From Flavobacteriales bacterium UBA2306 (GTDB lineage Bacteria > Bacteroidota > Bacteroidia > Flavobacteriales > Weeksellaceae): a DNA stretch of 64,000 nt. Shown one piece after another: positions 1 to 8,285 of this stretch. Where the stretch lies: NCBI GenBank assembly GCA_002345565.1, contig DDVS01000001.1, positions 118,712-182,711 on the forward strand, read 5' to 3'. Within the stretch, counting starts at the first letter, position 1, and each line of letters begins with the position of its first letter. The translations under genes and the position numbers were made by a program. Below the pieces are notes generated by a model. It did not search any database. It was not told the DNA's origin and worked only from the letters and a program-made list of their open reading frames with translations.

Positions 1-321
1 ACTGCAATGTCCATATGCCGTTTTCTTCGCTCTGTTGAATTAATTCTGTCAAAAGGGTACCTCGCTCGTCTTGTGCAATATAAATGCTCACCTCTGCAAC
101 ACCAGCATAAACGCATCTGCTTGAAACTGGTGTCAAGGACGCCCAGCCAATCATCTTGTCATTATAATAAATGCTGATTCTACAAAAATCGAGATGTCTT
201 TATCCCATTCTTCCTATTGTGGCAAATCATTCTGAAAAGTGGCTACGTTGGTTGCCAATCCTTGCTTGTAAATTTCTATTACTTCCGAAAAGTTGTCTTT
301 GATGATAGGTTTGATTTCCAT
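1..321 (-). pseudogene. Broken GNAT acetyltransferase (phosphinothricin N-acetyltransferase / ArsN1-like), runs off left edge
   Basis: Reading down from an ATG at 321, the start MEIKPIIKDNFSEVIEIYKQ and, in a second frame, IGWASLTPVSSRCVYAGVAE match the phosphinothricin acetyltransferase / ArsN1 branch of GNAT enzymes. Three lesions are visible. An amber codon follows residues DLPQ where the family has Trp. A frameshift lies before RISIYYNDKMIGW. The acetyl-CoA loop is shortened: the sequence goes directly from QDERG to TLLTEL, so the residues that normally supply the GxG turn are missing. The gene cannot give a working enzyme. The DUF6428 tail just upstream on the same strand suggests that both come from an arsenic-resistance cluster (inference). 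The 3' end lies outside the window. Confidence 0.85.
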
Positions 322-335
322 AATGTAGTCTTTTT

Positions 336-548
336 TTAGTAACAACCTGAGTTGGGAGTGCAGCAAGTATTATTCGAGTCAGATGCTTTTCTGTTTTGAT
401 TTTTTTCTGGAATTCCGCAAGCCTCATTGGCCAGACAAGCAGTTTGTTTATTTTTCAGAACAAAATTATTTCCGTTAAAATCCAAATCATATTTACCAAT
501 GGTTTCGCTTTGATATTCAACTTCTATCTCTGAATCTTCAATTCCCAA
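336..548 (-). pseudogene. C-terminal fragment of DUF6428 family protein
   Basis: About 70 residues are open, beginning LGIEDSEIEVEYQSETIGKY and ending in a Cys-rich tail (NTCCTPNSGCY). This resembles the C-terminal half of DUF6428 proteins, which in Flavobacteriia often sit in arsenic-resistance clusters. The family is normally about 150 residues, so the N-terminal half is missing. The only in-frame initiator is a TTG at the very point where homology breaks. Directly upstream, at about 550, the sequence becomes the tail of an unrelated gene on the other strand. I read this as a fragment left by a deletion or rearrangement. Family assignment is from memory of the conserved sequence. Confidence 0.7.
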
Positions 549-550
549 TT

Positions 551-643
551 CTAAAGAGAAACGGTTTTGAGAATGTGAAAAATTATTCGGGTGGAGTGAA
601 AGAGTGGTTGGAGAAAGGTAATCCTGTAAATAAATTATTTTAA
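551..643 (+). pseudogene. C-terminal fragment of a rhodanese-like domain
   Basis: An open stretch without a start codon reads NGFENVKNYSGGVKEWLEKG and ends at TAA 641-643. This is the typical end of a single-domain rhodanese (the 'NYxGGxxEW' region). The rest of the domain, including the catalytic Cys loop, is absent. It abuts the DUF6428 fragment on the other strand, marking a recombination junction near 550. No expression is expected from this piece alone. Confidence 0.75.
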
Positions 644-1100
644 TATGAGAGTGTATAGGATTTATTTAAGGTAAATAAGTTTTAGAACTTACAAAATTGC
701 TTTATAAAGATTATTATTTGCAATACTATTTGTTTTACGAATCTTTGGATAGATTGAAAAAGAATAATCTAGACTTGGATGTACTAATTTAGAGTCCAGT
801 TATTACACTATTTCTTTGTTGGTGATGGGTTTGTTCTATTTTGTAATTTTTAGAGAACCTAAAACTTTGAATTTTGTATAGTGCATACACAATAATCTTT
901 TTTATCCTAGAGTCTCATCTAGCTCGAAATCTTTTTTATTCCAGAATAACAATAATTAGATTTCCAGTTATCTATACAACCCTTTTTTTAACAATTATTT
1001 CCGATTTTTATTGAATGTTAAATCGGAAATTTTTTAAGTCGGTACATTCTTTTTAGGTGACAAAAAAAGATAATTCTCCTTCTAATTAATCTTTTCTATA
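644..1100. other. Gene-free AT-rich stretch
   Basis: I see no coding sequence on either strand here. The only clear structure is a perfect 11-bp hairpin at 997-1030 (listed separately). The rest is AT-rich and probably decayed sequence between the fragment at 551-643 and the small gene at 1101. Confidence 0.5.
997..1035 (+). terminator. Intrinsic terminator hairpin
   Basis: ATTTCCGATTT (997-1007) and AAATCGGAAAT (1020-1030) form a perfect 11-bp stem with a 12-nt loop, followed by five more T residues. No intact gene lies upstream, so it is probably left over from a lost gene. Confidence 0.7.
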
Positions 1101-1322
1101 GTGCCTACAAGTAAAAAAAAGAAAAATTCTAATATTGACAGTTCGTACCAATTTGAGCCAGGGTCGATGATGAATTTTCAAGAAATGAAACTAGATGTAG
1201 CAATAAAAATACTCAAAGATTCAGGTTTAAATGTTTCAGATGAAGAGGCTTCTGAAATTTTAGCACTAGCACATACGCTCGCTAAAATTACTATCAAAGA
1301 GTTTATTTTAAATCAAGATTAA
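1101..1322 (+). CDS. Small hypothetical helical protein
   Basis: This is a 73-residue frame with a GTG start; an ATG at 1167 is a possible shorter start. The N-terminus is basic (TSKKKKN), followed by a compact region with conserved-looking blocks FEPGSMMNFQEMKLDVAIKI and DEEASEILALAHTLAKITIK, predicted mostly alpha-helical. I do not recognise a named family. The helical part recalls small proteins found next to site-specific recombinases in Bacteroidetes, but no recombinase is present here. The low-complexity basic start and the decayed surroundings leave open that it is a remnant. Confidence 0.45.
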   Translation: MPTSKKKKNSNIDSSYQFEPGSMMNFQEMKLDVAIKILKDSGLNVSDEEASEILALAHTLAKITIKEFILNQD

Positions 1323-1523
1323 TTCATATCTTATTGCTTCAAATGTATTATATAAATTTATAAAATTGCTAATTAAAGTATTTGCTACCAAGTCTTATAA
1401 TGAACTAAAACTTTCATCTAAATTCTCTATATTTCAATCTGAGATAATGAATGATGAGAGTTTAGCAAGTTTATCTAAATCTTCTATAAAAGTGTTCGGA
1501 AAATGCACCGCTGAGGTCACAAA

Positions 1524-1559
1524 AAAACGCTTAAAAATTATTCTGAAGCGTTTTTTTTA
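1524..1559. terminator. Bidirectional terminator
   Basis: AAAACGCTT (1524-1532) pairs with AAGCGTTTT (1546-1554). T-rich runs follow on the plus strand and A-rich runs precede it, so it works in both directions. On the minus strand it lies 25 nt past the stop of the pectate lyase pseudogene and was probably that gene's terminator. Between 1323 and 1523 nothing convincing is coded. Confidence 0.75.
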
Positions 1560-1578
1560 TGAAAAATTTGATTTAATG

Positions 1579-2288
1579 TTATTCCACAATAACCTTAAAA
1601 TTACTATTCAGATTTTCTCCTGAAACATTCAGAATATAAGTTTATAAAGCTTTCTTATTATTAATTTTTAATTTAAAAATTCCTTTCTTGTTAGAATCGA
1701 TTTTTTCATTAATTATAACCTTTCCTGTCATATTTCGCAATGTTGAATTTAGATTAGATTTTTTAAGGTCTGACTGAAAATACACATAAGTTGCCGTCGT
1801 TCATTTTTGACTGCAAATCAGAAATCATCAGATTCTCAACTTGGTCACGGCTTGGATAAGGTGCACCGACATTCAAAATCGCTTTGTCATAAGCTTGTTG
1901 AGCGGTCAAAGTCGGATTTTTCATCAGATAATCGTAAGGCTCTGATTTGATAGAATTCCGTTCAGAATTCCGTCTTTGTTATTGTCAAAATAATTTCCCG
2001 AACCATACAAAGAGAAATTGTGTGTTCATAATTCCTCCAACTTTGAATATAACAATCGTCCTTCTTTGCTCACAGCATCACGAAAAGAACCAAGTCCGCT
2101 GTCGTTCAATTCGTCACCAAATAGATTTCATGATTAGCAGAACCTCTTGCTCCCGTAGTATATTTCCCAAAACCGGTAGCTTCCGGAAAAGCTAATGTTT
2201 GAGCATTCAAATTAATTGTGGTTGATATTAGTCCGCCAAACACACATAGTTTAAGCATATGCTTAAATGGTAAAGATTTACTTTTCAT
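1579..2288 (-). pseudogene. Decayed secreted pectate lyase with T9SS type A sorting domain
   Basis: The ATG at 2288 begins a signal peptide ending ...INLNAQ, then AFPEATGFGKYTTGARGS, the standard start of Bacteroidetes PL1 pectate lyases. The frame stops at VTN. The expected LNDSGLGSFRDAVSKEG follows in another frame, then IVIFKVGGI in a third. The catalytic middle is deleted. NFSLYGSGNYFDNNKDGILN and LTAQQAYDKAILNVGAPYPS, typical of the family's C-terminal region, follow in further frames. The last part, MTGKVIINEKIDSNKKGIFK to SGENLNSNFKVIVE, is a T9SS type A sorting domain with one more internal stop. At least five lesions are present, so the protein is dead. The organism or its ancestor once secreted a pectin-degrading enzyme through T9SS. 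Confidence 0.85.
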
Positions 2289-2790
2289 AAAATTATTATT
2301 AATTGAATGTTAATGATTTGTTGCGATGGAAAATTAGACACAAACCAAAAAGGGAGTATCCTGTTCTGTGCTGTTAGAGTGTTGTTTGTCAGTTGATTAA
2401 AAGAAGTTGTTTTACCAGTGTGAAAAATAGTAGATTAGATTTTTATAAATAACAAGACTGTTTTCCAAATAAACCGACAATCAGATTTTTATAAGTAGTA
2501 ATCTAGAAATTAAGGAATTAACTTTTGATGTTTATATTAATTGCAATTATTTTTAAAATTAATTGGTTAAACGATTAACTAAAAATTAACATAGCTAAAT
2601 GAATTACTTTCTATTAAATTAATTATTAAAATTTAGTTTAATTTTAATTGTTTGATTTAGTGTAAGTTAAAATCAATTATTGTTGGGATTAAAAATCCGC
2701 CAAATTACACTTTTTTCTGGATTGACGAAAAAAAATGTGCTATTGTTTTTTTAATTTTTTATTAAATAATTTGCACTGTAAATCAGAACT
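2289..2790. other. Regulatory region upstream of the LacI-type gene
   Basis: About 500 bp without coding sequence. It is very AT-rich and contains the TTAAACGATTAA operator-like site at 2567-2578 (listed separately). I could not identify a clean TTG / TAnnTTTG promoter pair. Confidence 0.5.
2567..2578. promoter_or_regulatory. LacI-family operator-like site, upstream
   Basis: TTAAACGATTAA is one base from the perfect palindrome TTAAACGTTTAA found at 3816-3827 and has the central CG usual for LacI-family operators. The flanks extend the symmetry to GTTAA...TTAAC. It lies 213 bp before the regulator start, which fits autoregulation (inference). Confidence 0.55.
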
Positions 2791-3798
2791 ATGAAAAAAG
2801 CATCCATTAAAGATATTGCTAGAATTGCAGGGGTTTCCGTTGCAACGGTTTCTTATGTTCTGAACAGTAAGGAAGGACAGAGAATCAGCGAGGATACCAA
2901 GAAAAAAATTTTTGAAGTGGCTGAAACGATTAACTACACGCCAAACCGAATGGCTAGAAGTCTTAAGAATAACAGAACTAAATTGTTAGGTCTTATTGTT
3001 GCGGATATCTCCAATGAGTTCTATTCAACTATTGCAAGAAATCTAGAAGACAATGCGCTCAAACTTGGTTATACTTTGATTATTGGAAGTTCTGATGAAA
3101 ATGCTGAAAAGTTTGAAAAACTGATTGAACTTTTCTCCCAGCAGCAAGTTGATGGGATGATTGTAGCTCCTGTTGCAGGATCTGAAGATTCACTTTTAAA
3201 GTTGCTCAACAAAAATTATCCGGTAGTTACAATTGACCGATACTTAAAAGGAGTTAACATTCCTGGAATTATTGTAAATAATAGAGAAATTGCGGAAAGT
3301 ACAACGTCTATACTTTTAGAAAAAGATTTTGACAAAATCATTTATGTTGGTTATGATACTAAGTTGCAGCATCTTTTAGACCGCCAGCAAGGTTTTGACG
3401 CAAGTATTTCAGAATCTAACAAAAATATCGCTGTTGAGAGAATTAAGGTGGGTTTAGATAATATTACAGAAGAGATTCACAACCAACTTGCGAATGCTTT
3501 AGGTAAAAATCCTAAAAATACGGCATTGTATCTTTCTAGTAACAAGCTTGCTGTTGCCGGTTTGTCTTATCTTATCAAAAATAATATCAAAGTCCCTCAG
3601 GATGTTTCAGTCTTAGCTTTTGATGAGACAGAAGCTTACAAATTATTTCCAACAGAGATTACTTATGTTAAGCAGCCATTGGAACAAATGACAGATGAAG
3701 CGATTAAACTGCTTGATCTTCAAATTAATGAATATTCTAATACCTCAAAAAAAATAACATTATCAGGTGATTTAATCATCAAAAAATCAATAAAATAA
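2791..3798 (+). CDS. LacI family transcriptional regulator
   Basis: 335 residues, the usual length for LacI/GalR regulators. The N-terminal helix-turn-helix and hinge are clear: ASIKDIARIAGVSVATVSYV, then YTPNRMARSLKN. A periplasmic-binding-protein-like effector domain follows (LLGLIVADISNEFYSTIARN; VSVLAFDETEAYKLFPTEIT). It is the first gene of a sugar locus on the same strand, with a 36-bp gap to the kinase that carries a perfect palindromic operator. It therefore probably senses the sugar or sugar phosphate handled by the kinase, permease, porin and epimerase downstream. The effector is not known. Confidence 0.93.
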   Translation: MKKASIKDIARIAGVSVATVSYVLNSKEGQRISEDTKKKIFEVAETINYTPNRMARSLKNNRTKLLGLIVADISNEFYSTIARNLEDNALKLGYTLIIGSSDENAEKFEKLIELFSQQQVDGMIVAPVAGSEDSLLKLLNKNYPVVTIDRYLKGVNIPGIIVNNREIAESTTSILLEKDFDKIIYVGYDTKLQHLLDRQQGFDASISESNKNIAVERIKVGLDNITEEIHNQLANALGKNPKNTALYLSSNKLAVAGLSYLIKNNIKVPQDVSVLAFDETEAYKLFPTEITYVKQPLEQMTDEAIKLLDLQINEYSNTSKKITLSGDLIIKKSIK

Positions 3799-3815
3799 TT
3801 TTTTTACCAATTAAC

Positions 3816-3827
3816 TTAAACGTTTAA
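3816..3827. promoter_or_regulatory. LacI-family operator, perfect palindrome
   Basis: TTAAACGTTTAA is a perfect 12-bp palindrome with central CG, located between the regulator stop and the kinase start, 7 bp before that ATG. A near copy lies at 2567-2578. A bound repressor here would block transcription of the operon at 3835-8263. Confidence 0.75.
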
Positions 3828-3834
3828 TCTAAAT

Positions 3835-4746
3835 ATGAGCAATAAAAAATCTTACGCAGTTTGTTTCGGAGAAGTTCTCTGGGATATTTTTCCAGCCGGA
3901 AGTAGAGCTGGTGGTGCACCTTTCAATGTAGCTTACAATCTCGACAAAATGGGAGTTGAGGTTCAAATGATCAGCAAAGTTGGAAATGATGAACTTGGGA
4001 AAAATCTCTTAGAAAAAATTGATAGTTGGGAAATTTCTACAGATCATATCCAAATTGACAATGAAAAACCGACTGGAACTGTTATTGCAAATTTTGACGA
4101 ACACGGCGAAGCGCATTATGACATTGTAAATGATGTGGCTTGGGATAATATCCAGATTACTCCGGAGCATAAAGAATTGATTCAAAATTCTGAGGCGTTT
4201 GTCTTCGGAAGTTTGATTGCCAGAAACGAAGAATCGAAAAATACACTTTTGGAACTGATAGAACTTTCTAAATTCCGAGTTTTTGATGTTAATTTTCGTC
4301 CGCCTTTCATCGATTTTGAATTAATCAAAACATTGCTTCACAAAGCCAATTTGGTAAAAATGAACAAAGCCGAATTAAGAACTATAATCGAGTTTTTTGG
4401 TGAAGAATATATCGATGAAGATATAAGTATCAAGCATATTCAAAATTATTTTGACTTAAATGAAATCGTTCTTACAAAAGGAAGCAAAGGCGCAAGATAT
4501 TTTGTAGGAAGCGAAAATTATACTTTTTCTGCAGTTTCAATAGACGTTCAGGATACAGTTGGAAGCGGAGATTCTTTTTTAGCAGGTTTTCTATCTAAAA
4601 GAATTCAAGGAAAAAATCCTCAGGAAATTATGAAACAAGCGGTTTCTTTGGGGGCATTTATTACTTCAAAATCAGGTGCTTGTCCTGATTATTCTTACGA
4701 AGAATTCAAATCTTTCCGAGAAGAACATTACAGTCAAACTATTTAA
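3835..4746 (+). CDS. PfkB-family carbohydrate kinase, probable fructokinase
   Basis: 303 residues, normal for ribokinase/fructokinase enzymes. The substrate-side motif RAGGAPFNVAYNLDKMG is near residue 25 and the C-terminal PfkB signature is DTVGSGDSFLAGFL, whose Asp is the catalytic base. The family phosphorylates sugars such as fructose with ATP in the cytoplasm. It is the first structural gene of the operon and is followed 10 bp later by the permease. With a ketose epimerase downstream, fructose is the likely substrate: the epimerase would deliver it and the kinase would trap it as fructose-6-phosphate. Substrate is inferred from context. Confidence 0.88.
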   Translation: MSNKKSYAVCFGEVLWDIFPAGSRAGGAPFNVAYNLDKMGVEVQMISKVGNDELGKNLLEKIDSWEISTDHIQIDNEKPTGTVIANFDEHGEAHYDIVNDVAWDNIQITPEHKELIQNSEAFVFGSLIARNEESKNTLLELIELSKFRVFDVNFRPPFIDFELIKTLLHKANLVKMNKAELRTIIEFFGEEYIDEDISIKHIQNYFDLNEIVLTKGSKGARYFVGSENYTFSAVSIDVQDTVGSGDSFLAGFLSKRIQGKNPQEIMKQAVSLGAFITSKSGACPDYSYEEFKSFREEHYSQTI

Positions 4747-4756
4747 AATTAAGAGT

Positions 4757-5992
4757 ATGAATAATGCAAAATTTACAGAAAAGAAATACGTTGTTGTATT
4801 GGCATTCGTTATTTCATTATTTTTCTTTTGGGCAATTGCTTTGACGATGGGCGATGTTCTGAATAAGCATTTCCAGAATGTTCTGAACATCTCAAAATCA
4901 AAATCTGGACTGGTACAGCTTTCAATCTTCGGAGCTTATGCGTTGATGGGAATTCCGGCCGGATTATTTATGAAAAGATTCGGGTATAAAATGGGTGTGA
5001 TTTTAGGATTGTCACTTTTTACTTTAGGATCATTTCTTTTCATTCCGGCAGCCAACGAAATGTCATTTAACTTTTTCCGAATTGCACTTTTCGTTTTGGC
5101 AATGGGAATGGCGACTTTGGAAACTGTAGCGCATCCTTTTGTGGCAGCATTGGGTAATGAAAAAACGAGCGATCAAAGGGTGAATTTCGCGCAGTCTTTC
5201 AATGGATTGGGAGCGATTATCGGTCCACTTTTGGGAGGCTATTTTATCTTCGGAAAGTCAGGGTTGGATGACAATTCTTTGGATTCTGTCAAAAATCTTT
5301 ATACTTGGATTGGCGTTGTTATTTTAACGATTACTATAGTTTTTTGTTTTATTAAAGTTCCAAGTTTGAAAGATCCTCACGCAGAAGATATTCAAATTTC
5401 AGAAGACGATTCTTCATCTATTTCAGATCCTCATGCACCGCTTTATAAACAGAGACATTTTATTTTTGCTGTTATTGCGCAGTTTTTCAATATCGCTGCA
5501 CAAGGCGGAACTTGGGCTTATTTCATCAATTATGGTGTGGAAAAAATGCATCTTCCAGAATTACAGGCTTCCTATTATTTTTCATTAAGTATGGCTATGA
5601 TGATGATCGGACGTTTTATAGGAACATTCCTAATGAAATTCATCGCTCCAAATAAACTTTTAGCAATTTTTACAGCTTGTAATATTGTTCTATGTTTAGT
5701 GATTTCGCAAAGTTTCGGTTGGTCATCTTTCATTAGTTTGATATTATTAAATCTTTTTCTAAGTGTAATGTATCCAACTATTTTCAGTCTTGGATTGAAG
5801 AGATTGGGAAGCAAAGTTCCACAGGCTTCTTCATTCTTGGTGATGGCAATGTTTGGTGGAGCGGTATTTCCTCCTTTGATGGGTAAAATTGCAGAGAAAG
5901 ACATTGCGCACGCTTATCTTTTACCGATTATTTGTTATGTGATTATTCTATTATTTGCTTTGAAGTTCTATAAGCCAAAGACGCTTAAATAG
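4757..5992 (+). CDS. Sugar MFS transporter of the FHS (FucP-like) family
   Basis: I place the start at the ATG at 4757 (MNNAKFTEKK), 10 bp after the kinase stop; upstream in-frame codons overlap the kinase. About 411 residues with roughly twelve hydrophobic segments. Motifs of the FHS sugar:proton symporters are visible: FFFWAIALTMGDVLNKHFQN near the N-terminus, MGMATLETVAHPFVAALGNE and FAQSFNGLGAIIGPLLGGYF in the middle. It sits in the inner membrane and imports a hexose with protons. The usual substrates of the family are fucose, glucose, galactose or fructose. Here the neighbours point to a ketose. The porin gene starts 3 bp after its stop, so translation is probably coupled. Confidence 0.9.
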   Translation: MNNAKFTEKKYVVVLAFVISLFFFWAIALTMGDVLNKHFQNVLNISKSKSGLVQLSIFGAYALMGIPAGLFMKRFGYKMGVILGLSLFTLGSFLFIPAANEMSFNFFRIALFVLAMGMATLETVAHPFVAALGNEKTSDQRVNFAQSFNGLGAIIGPLLGGYFIFGKSGLDDNSLDSVKNLYTWIGVVILTITIVFCFIKVPSLKDPHAEDIQISEDDSSSISDPHAPLYKQRHFIFAVIAQFFNIAAQGGTWAYFINYGVEKMHLPELQASYYFSLSMAMMMIGRFIGTFLMKFIAPNKLLAIFTACNIVLCLVISQSFGWSSFISLILLNLFLSVMYPTIFSLGLKRLGSKVPQASSFLVMAMFGGAVFPPLMGKIAEKDIAHAYLLPIICYVIILLFALKFYKPKTLK

Positions 5993-5995
5993 ACT

Positions 5996-7405
5996 ATGAA
6001 AACTAATGTTTTTAAATGTTACTTTTGGTTATTATTAATCATTAGCCAGATTTTCCACGCTCAAATTGTAATCACAAACAAGGATTTTTCTTTCGGAACA
6101 ACAGGAAGAATTGGAGCCGGATATTCTCCGAACGCTGATGGAAAAACAGGAAGGCAACTGAATCTCAATAACCAAGGTTCTTTAGGCGGAAGAATGGATC
6201 AGGGCGATTATGTCGATTTTTTACCGGCTTTTCATTTCACACCAGTTGTGGATGGAGACAGTACAAAAAGTACCAAAATTGATATGCAAGCTAGATTGAG
6301 TTTCTATTCCGGCGGAACTTATTTGGGAAATGTAGATTCAAAATCAAATCAGGGGATGATTATCGCTTTGCCCGAAGCTTTTGTGGAAGCCAGAAATATT
6401 ATGGGAAGTGATTGGGACGTTTGGGCTGGTTCCAGATGGCTGAGATATGACGATGTCCACATTGCTGACTATTTTTATTTTGATGACCATTCGGCGACAG
6501 GTTGGGGGGTTAGACATAAAAACACCAGATTTTCAATGTTTTTTCCTGCGGTGATAGATACGACTTCAACTAATTCCACACCATATTCTTATACAAATGT
6601 TATCAGCGGAACAAAAAATCTGATTTACAGACAGAGGGAAGTTTTTATTTTGGAGCAGATTATTCCATTTAAAAATGAGACTCAAAAACTGAAACTTCTC
6701 GCAGAATTCCATAATGTGGAAAAATCCGGTGACAATTCTCTGGAGCAGTATCCATCGGATAACGGATGGGTTTTAGGCGCAAAACTGAATACGAATTTAA
6801 AAACAAAAATTACAGGTTCTTTCAACCAAATATCAATAAGATACGGAAACGGAATTGCCAACGGAGGCGATAGCGGAAATACCCAAACTTGGCGGACTTA
6901 CGGTGCGCCTGATGAAACTAATAAAACCTATAAAGGTGCCTATTCTTTGACAGCGGTTGAACATATTTTGCTTAATCTTTCCAACAGATGGTCAGTCAAC
7001 GCTTATGCAGTTTATACCCAAAGTAAAGGTGGTTCGAACAGTAATAATAAAGCGATTGATTATTATCAAAGAGAGATTTTTAACAAAAAATCTGAGTTCA
7101 ATACAGGTCTTAGAGCGACTTATTATTTTAATAATTGGTTTCATATTCTCTCCGAATTGCATTTTGCCACAAGGAAAGACGGTGTACAAGATCCAGCTTC
7201 GATGACAAAATTAGTTCTGGCTCCAACTATTGTTCCTACTGCGGAGAGAAGTGTTTGGGCAAGACCTCATATTCGTTTCATTGCAGAAGTTTCAAGATAT
7301 AATGATCAGGCAATGAACACTCTTTATTCGCCATTTTTACAACAATCTGGTTCCAAAAGATTTGGGACTTATTTTGGAGTGAGGACAGAATGGTGGATTT
7401 TCTAA
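5996..7405 (+). CDS. LamB/maltoporin-like carbohydrate porin
   Basis: 469 residues with a signal peptide (basic MKTNVFK, hydrophobic core, cleavage after IFHAQ). The mature part has alternating beta-strand character. It contains GSRWLRYDDVHIADYFYFDD, closely resembling the maltoporin block around 'HDVHxxDxY', and ends in an aromatic strand (GVRTEWWIF) typical of outer-membrane barrels. LamB and ScrY trimers pass sugars across the outer membrane. It is unusual that this operon uses a porin and not a SusCD pair. The epimerase gene follows after 21 bp. The exact sugar is not evident. Confidence 0.82.
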   Translation: MKTNVFKCYFWLLLIISQIFHAQIVITNKDFSFGTTGRIGAGYSPNADGKTGRQLNLNNQGSLGGRMDQGDYVDFLPAFHFTPVVDGDSTKSTKIDMQARLSFYSGGTYLGNVDSKSNQGMIIALPEAFVEARNIMGSDWDVWAGSRWLRYDDVHIADYFYFDDHSATGWGVRHKNTRFSMFFPAVIDTTSTNSTPYSYTNVISGTKNLIYRQREVFILEQIIPFKNETQKLKLLAEFHNVEKSGDNSLEQYPSDNGWVLGAKLNTNLKTKITGSFNQISIRYGNGIANGGDSGNTQTWRTYGAPDETNKTYKGAYSLTAVEHILLNLSNRWSVNAYAVYTQSKGGSNSNNKAIDYYQREIFNKKSEFNTGLRATYYFNNWFHILSELHFATRKDGVQDPASMTKLVLAPTIVPTAERSVWARPHIRFIAEVSRYNDQAMNTLYSPFLQQSGSKRFGTYFGVRTEWWIF

Positions 7406-7426
7406 TTAAATTTAAAATTAAATACA

Positions 7427-8263
7427 ATGAACGTAAAATTAGGTGCTTCACTGCTATCTTGGATTACTCCAGTTTGGACACCAGAAGCAGGGAAATATGC
7501 GATAGAAAAAACAGGAAAAGCAGGTTTTGATTTGATAGAAATCTTGCTTCCAACTTCAATGGAATTGAATTCTAAAGAAGTAAAACAACAATTGAAAGAT
7601 AACAATCTGGATGTCGTTTGCTCTCTTAATCTTCCCAAAGAAGCACATATTGCTTTTCATCCAGAAGTTGCAGAAAAGTTAATAAAACAAGCAATCGATA
7701 AAACTTCAGAATTGGAAACCGATTTTTTAGGCGGTGTTCTTCACGGCGGAATTGGCGTTTTTTCAGGAAATCCTTTAACCGAAAATGAAGCTGAAGTCAT
7801 TGTTGAAGTTTGGAGCAAAGTGGCAGATTATGCCAAAGAAAAAGGGGTAAATATTGGAATTGAATCGATTAACCGTTACGAATCGTATGTTTGTAATACT
7901 GCAAAAAATGTGTTGGATTTAATTGAAAAAACAAAAAAAGACAATTTGTTTCTTCATCTCGATACTTTCCATATGAATATTGAAGAAAACAATTTCTACG
8001 ACCCAATTATTCTTGCAGGTAAAAAACTAAAACACGTCCACATCACAGAATCTCACCGCGGAATGCTTGGCGAAGGAACAGTTAATTGGAATGAACTTTT
8101 CAAAGCATTAAAAGAAATCAATTTTGAAGGAAATCTGGTCTTGGAAAACTTTTCATCTTCAATTTCTGGAATGCAACAGATGGTTTCGCTTTGGCAAAAA
8201 TCTCCTTATGATGCGGAGGAGTTAGCGTTAGGAAGTTTGAAATTCCTGAAAAATTATTTTTGA
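7427..8263 (+). CDS. Sugar isomerase/epimerase, D-tagatose/D-allulose 3-epimerase-like
   Basis: 278 residues, a TIM-barrel of the AP-endonuclease-2 / sugar epimerase superfamily. Residues expected to bind the catalytic metal can be seen: Glu in IGIESINRYESY, Asp in LFLHLDTFHMNIEE, His in LKHVHITESHRGMLGEG, and Glu in LVLENFSSS. This Glu-Asp-His-Glu set with ESHRG is the pattern of the D-tagatose / D-psicose (allulose) 3-epimerases. They interconvert ketohexoses at C3, for example allulose to fructose. It is the last gene of the operon, followed by a terminator. Together with the kinase this suggests use of a rare ketose through fructose-6-phosphate. Other members act on other keto-sugars, so the substrate is open. 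Confidence 0.8.
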   Translation: MNVKLGASLLSWITPVWTPEAGKYAIEKTGKAGFDLIEILLPTSMELNSKEVKQQLKDNNLDVVCSLNLPKEAHIAFHPEVAEKLIKQAIDKTSELETDFLGGVLHGGIGVFSGNPLTENEAEVIVEVWSKVADYAKEKGVNIGIESINRYESYVCNTAKNVLDLIEKTKKDNLFLHLDTFHMNIEENNFYDPIILAGKKLKHVHITESHRGMLGEGTVNWNELFKALKEINFEGNLVLENFSSSISGMQQMVSLWQKSPYDAEELALGSLKFLKNYF

Positions 8264-8285
8264 TAATATTAAATTTTCATTCTCA

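Noticed and set aside
1366..1623. 85-codon open frame on the plus strand
   Set aside because: It runs through a bidirectional terminator and into the T9SS domain of the pectate lyase pseudogene on the other strand; composition is not protein-like.
6957..7205. 82-codon open frame inside the porin gene
   Set aside because: Out-of-frame shadow of the LamB-like porin, whose own frame is continuous and has a signal peptide and terminal aromatic strand.
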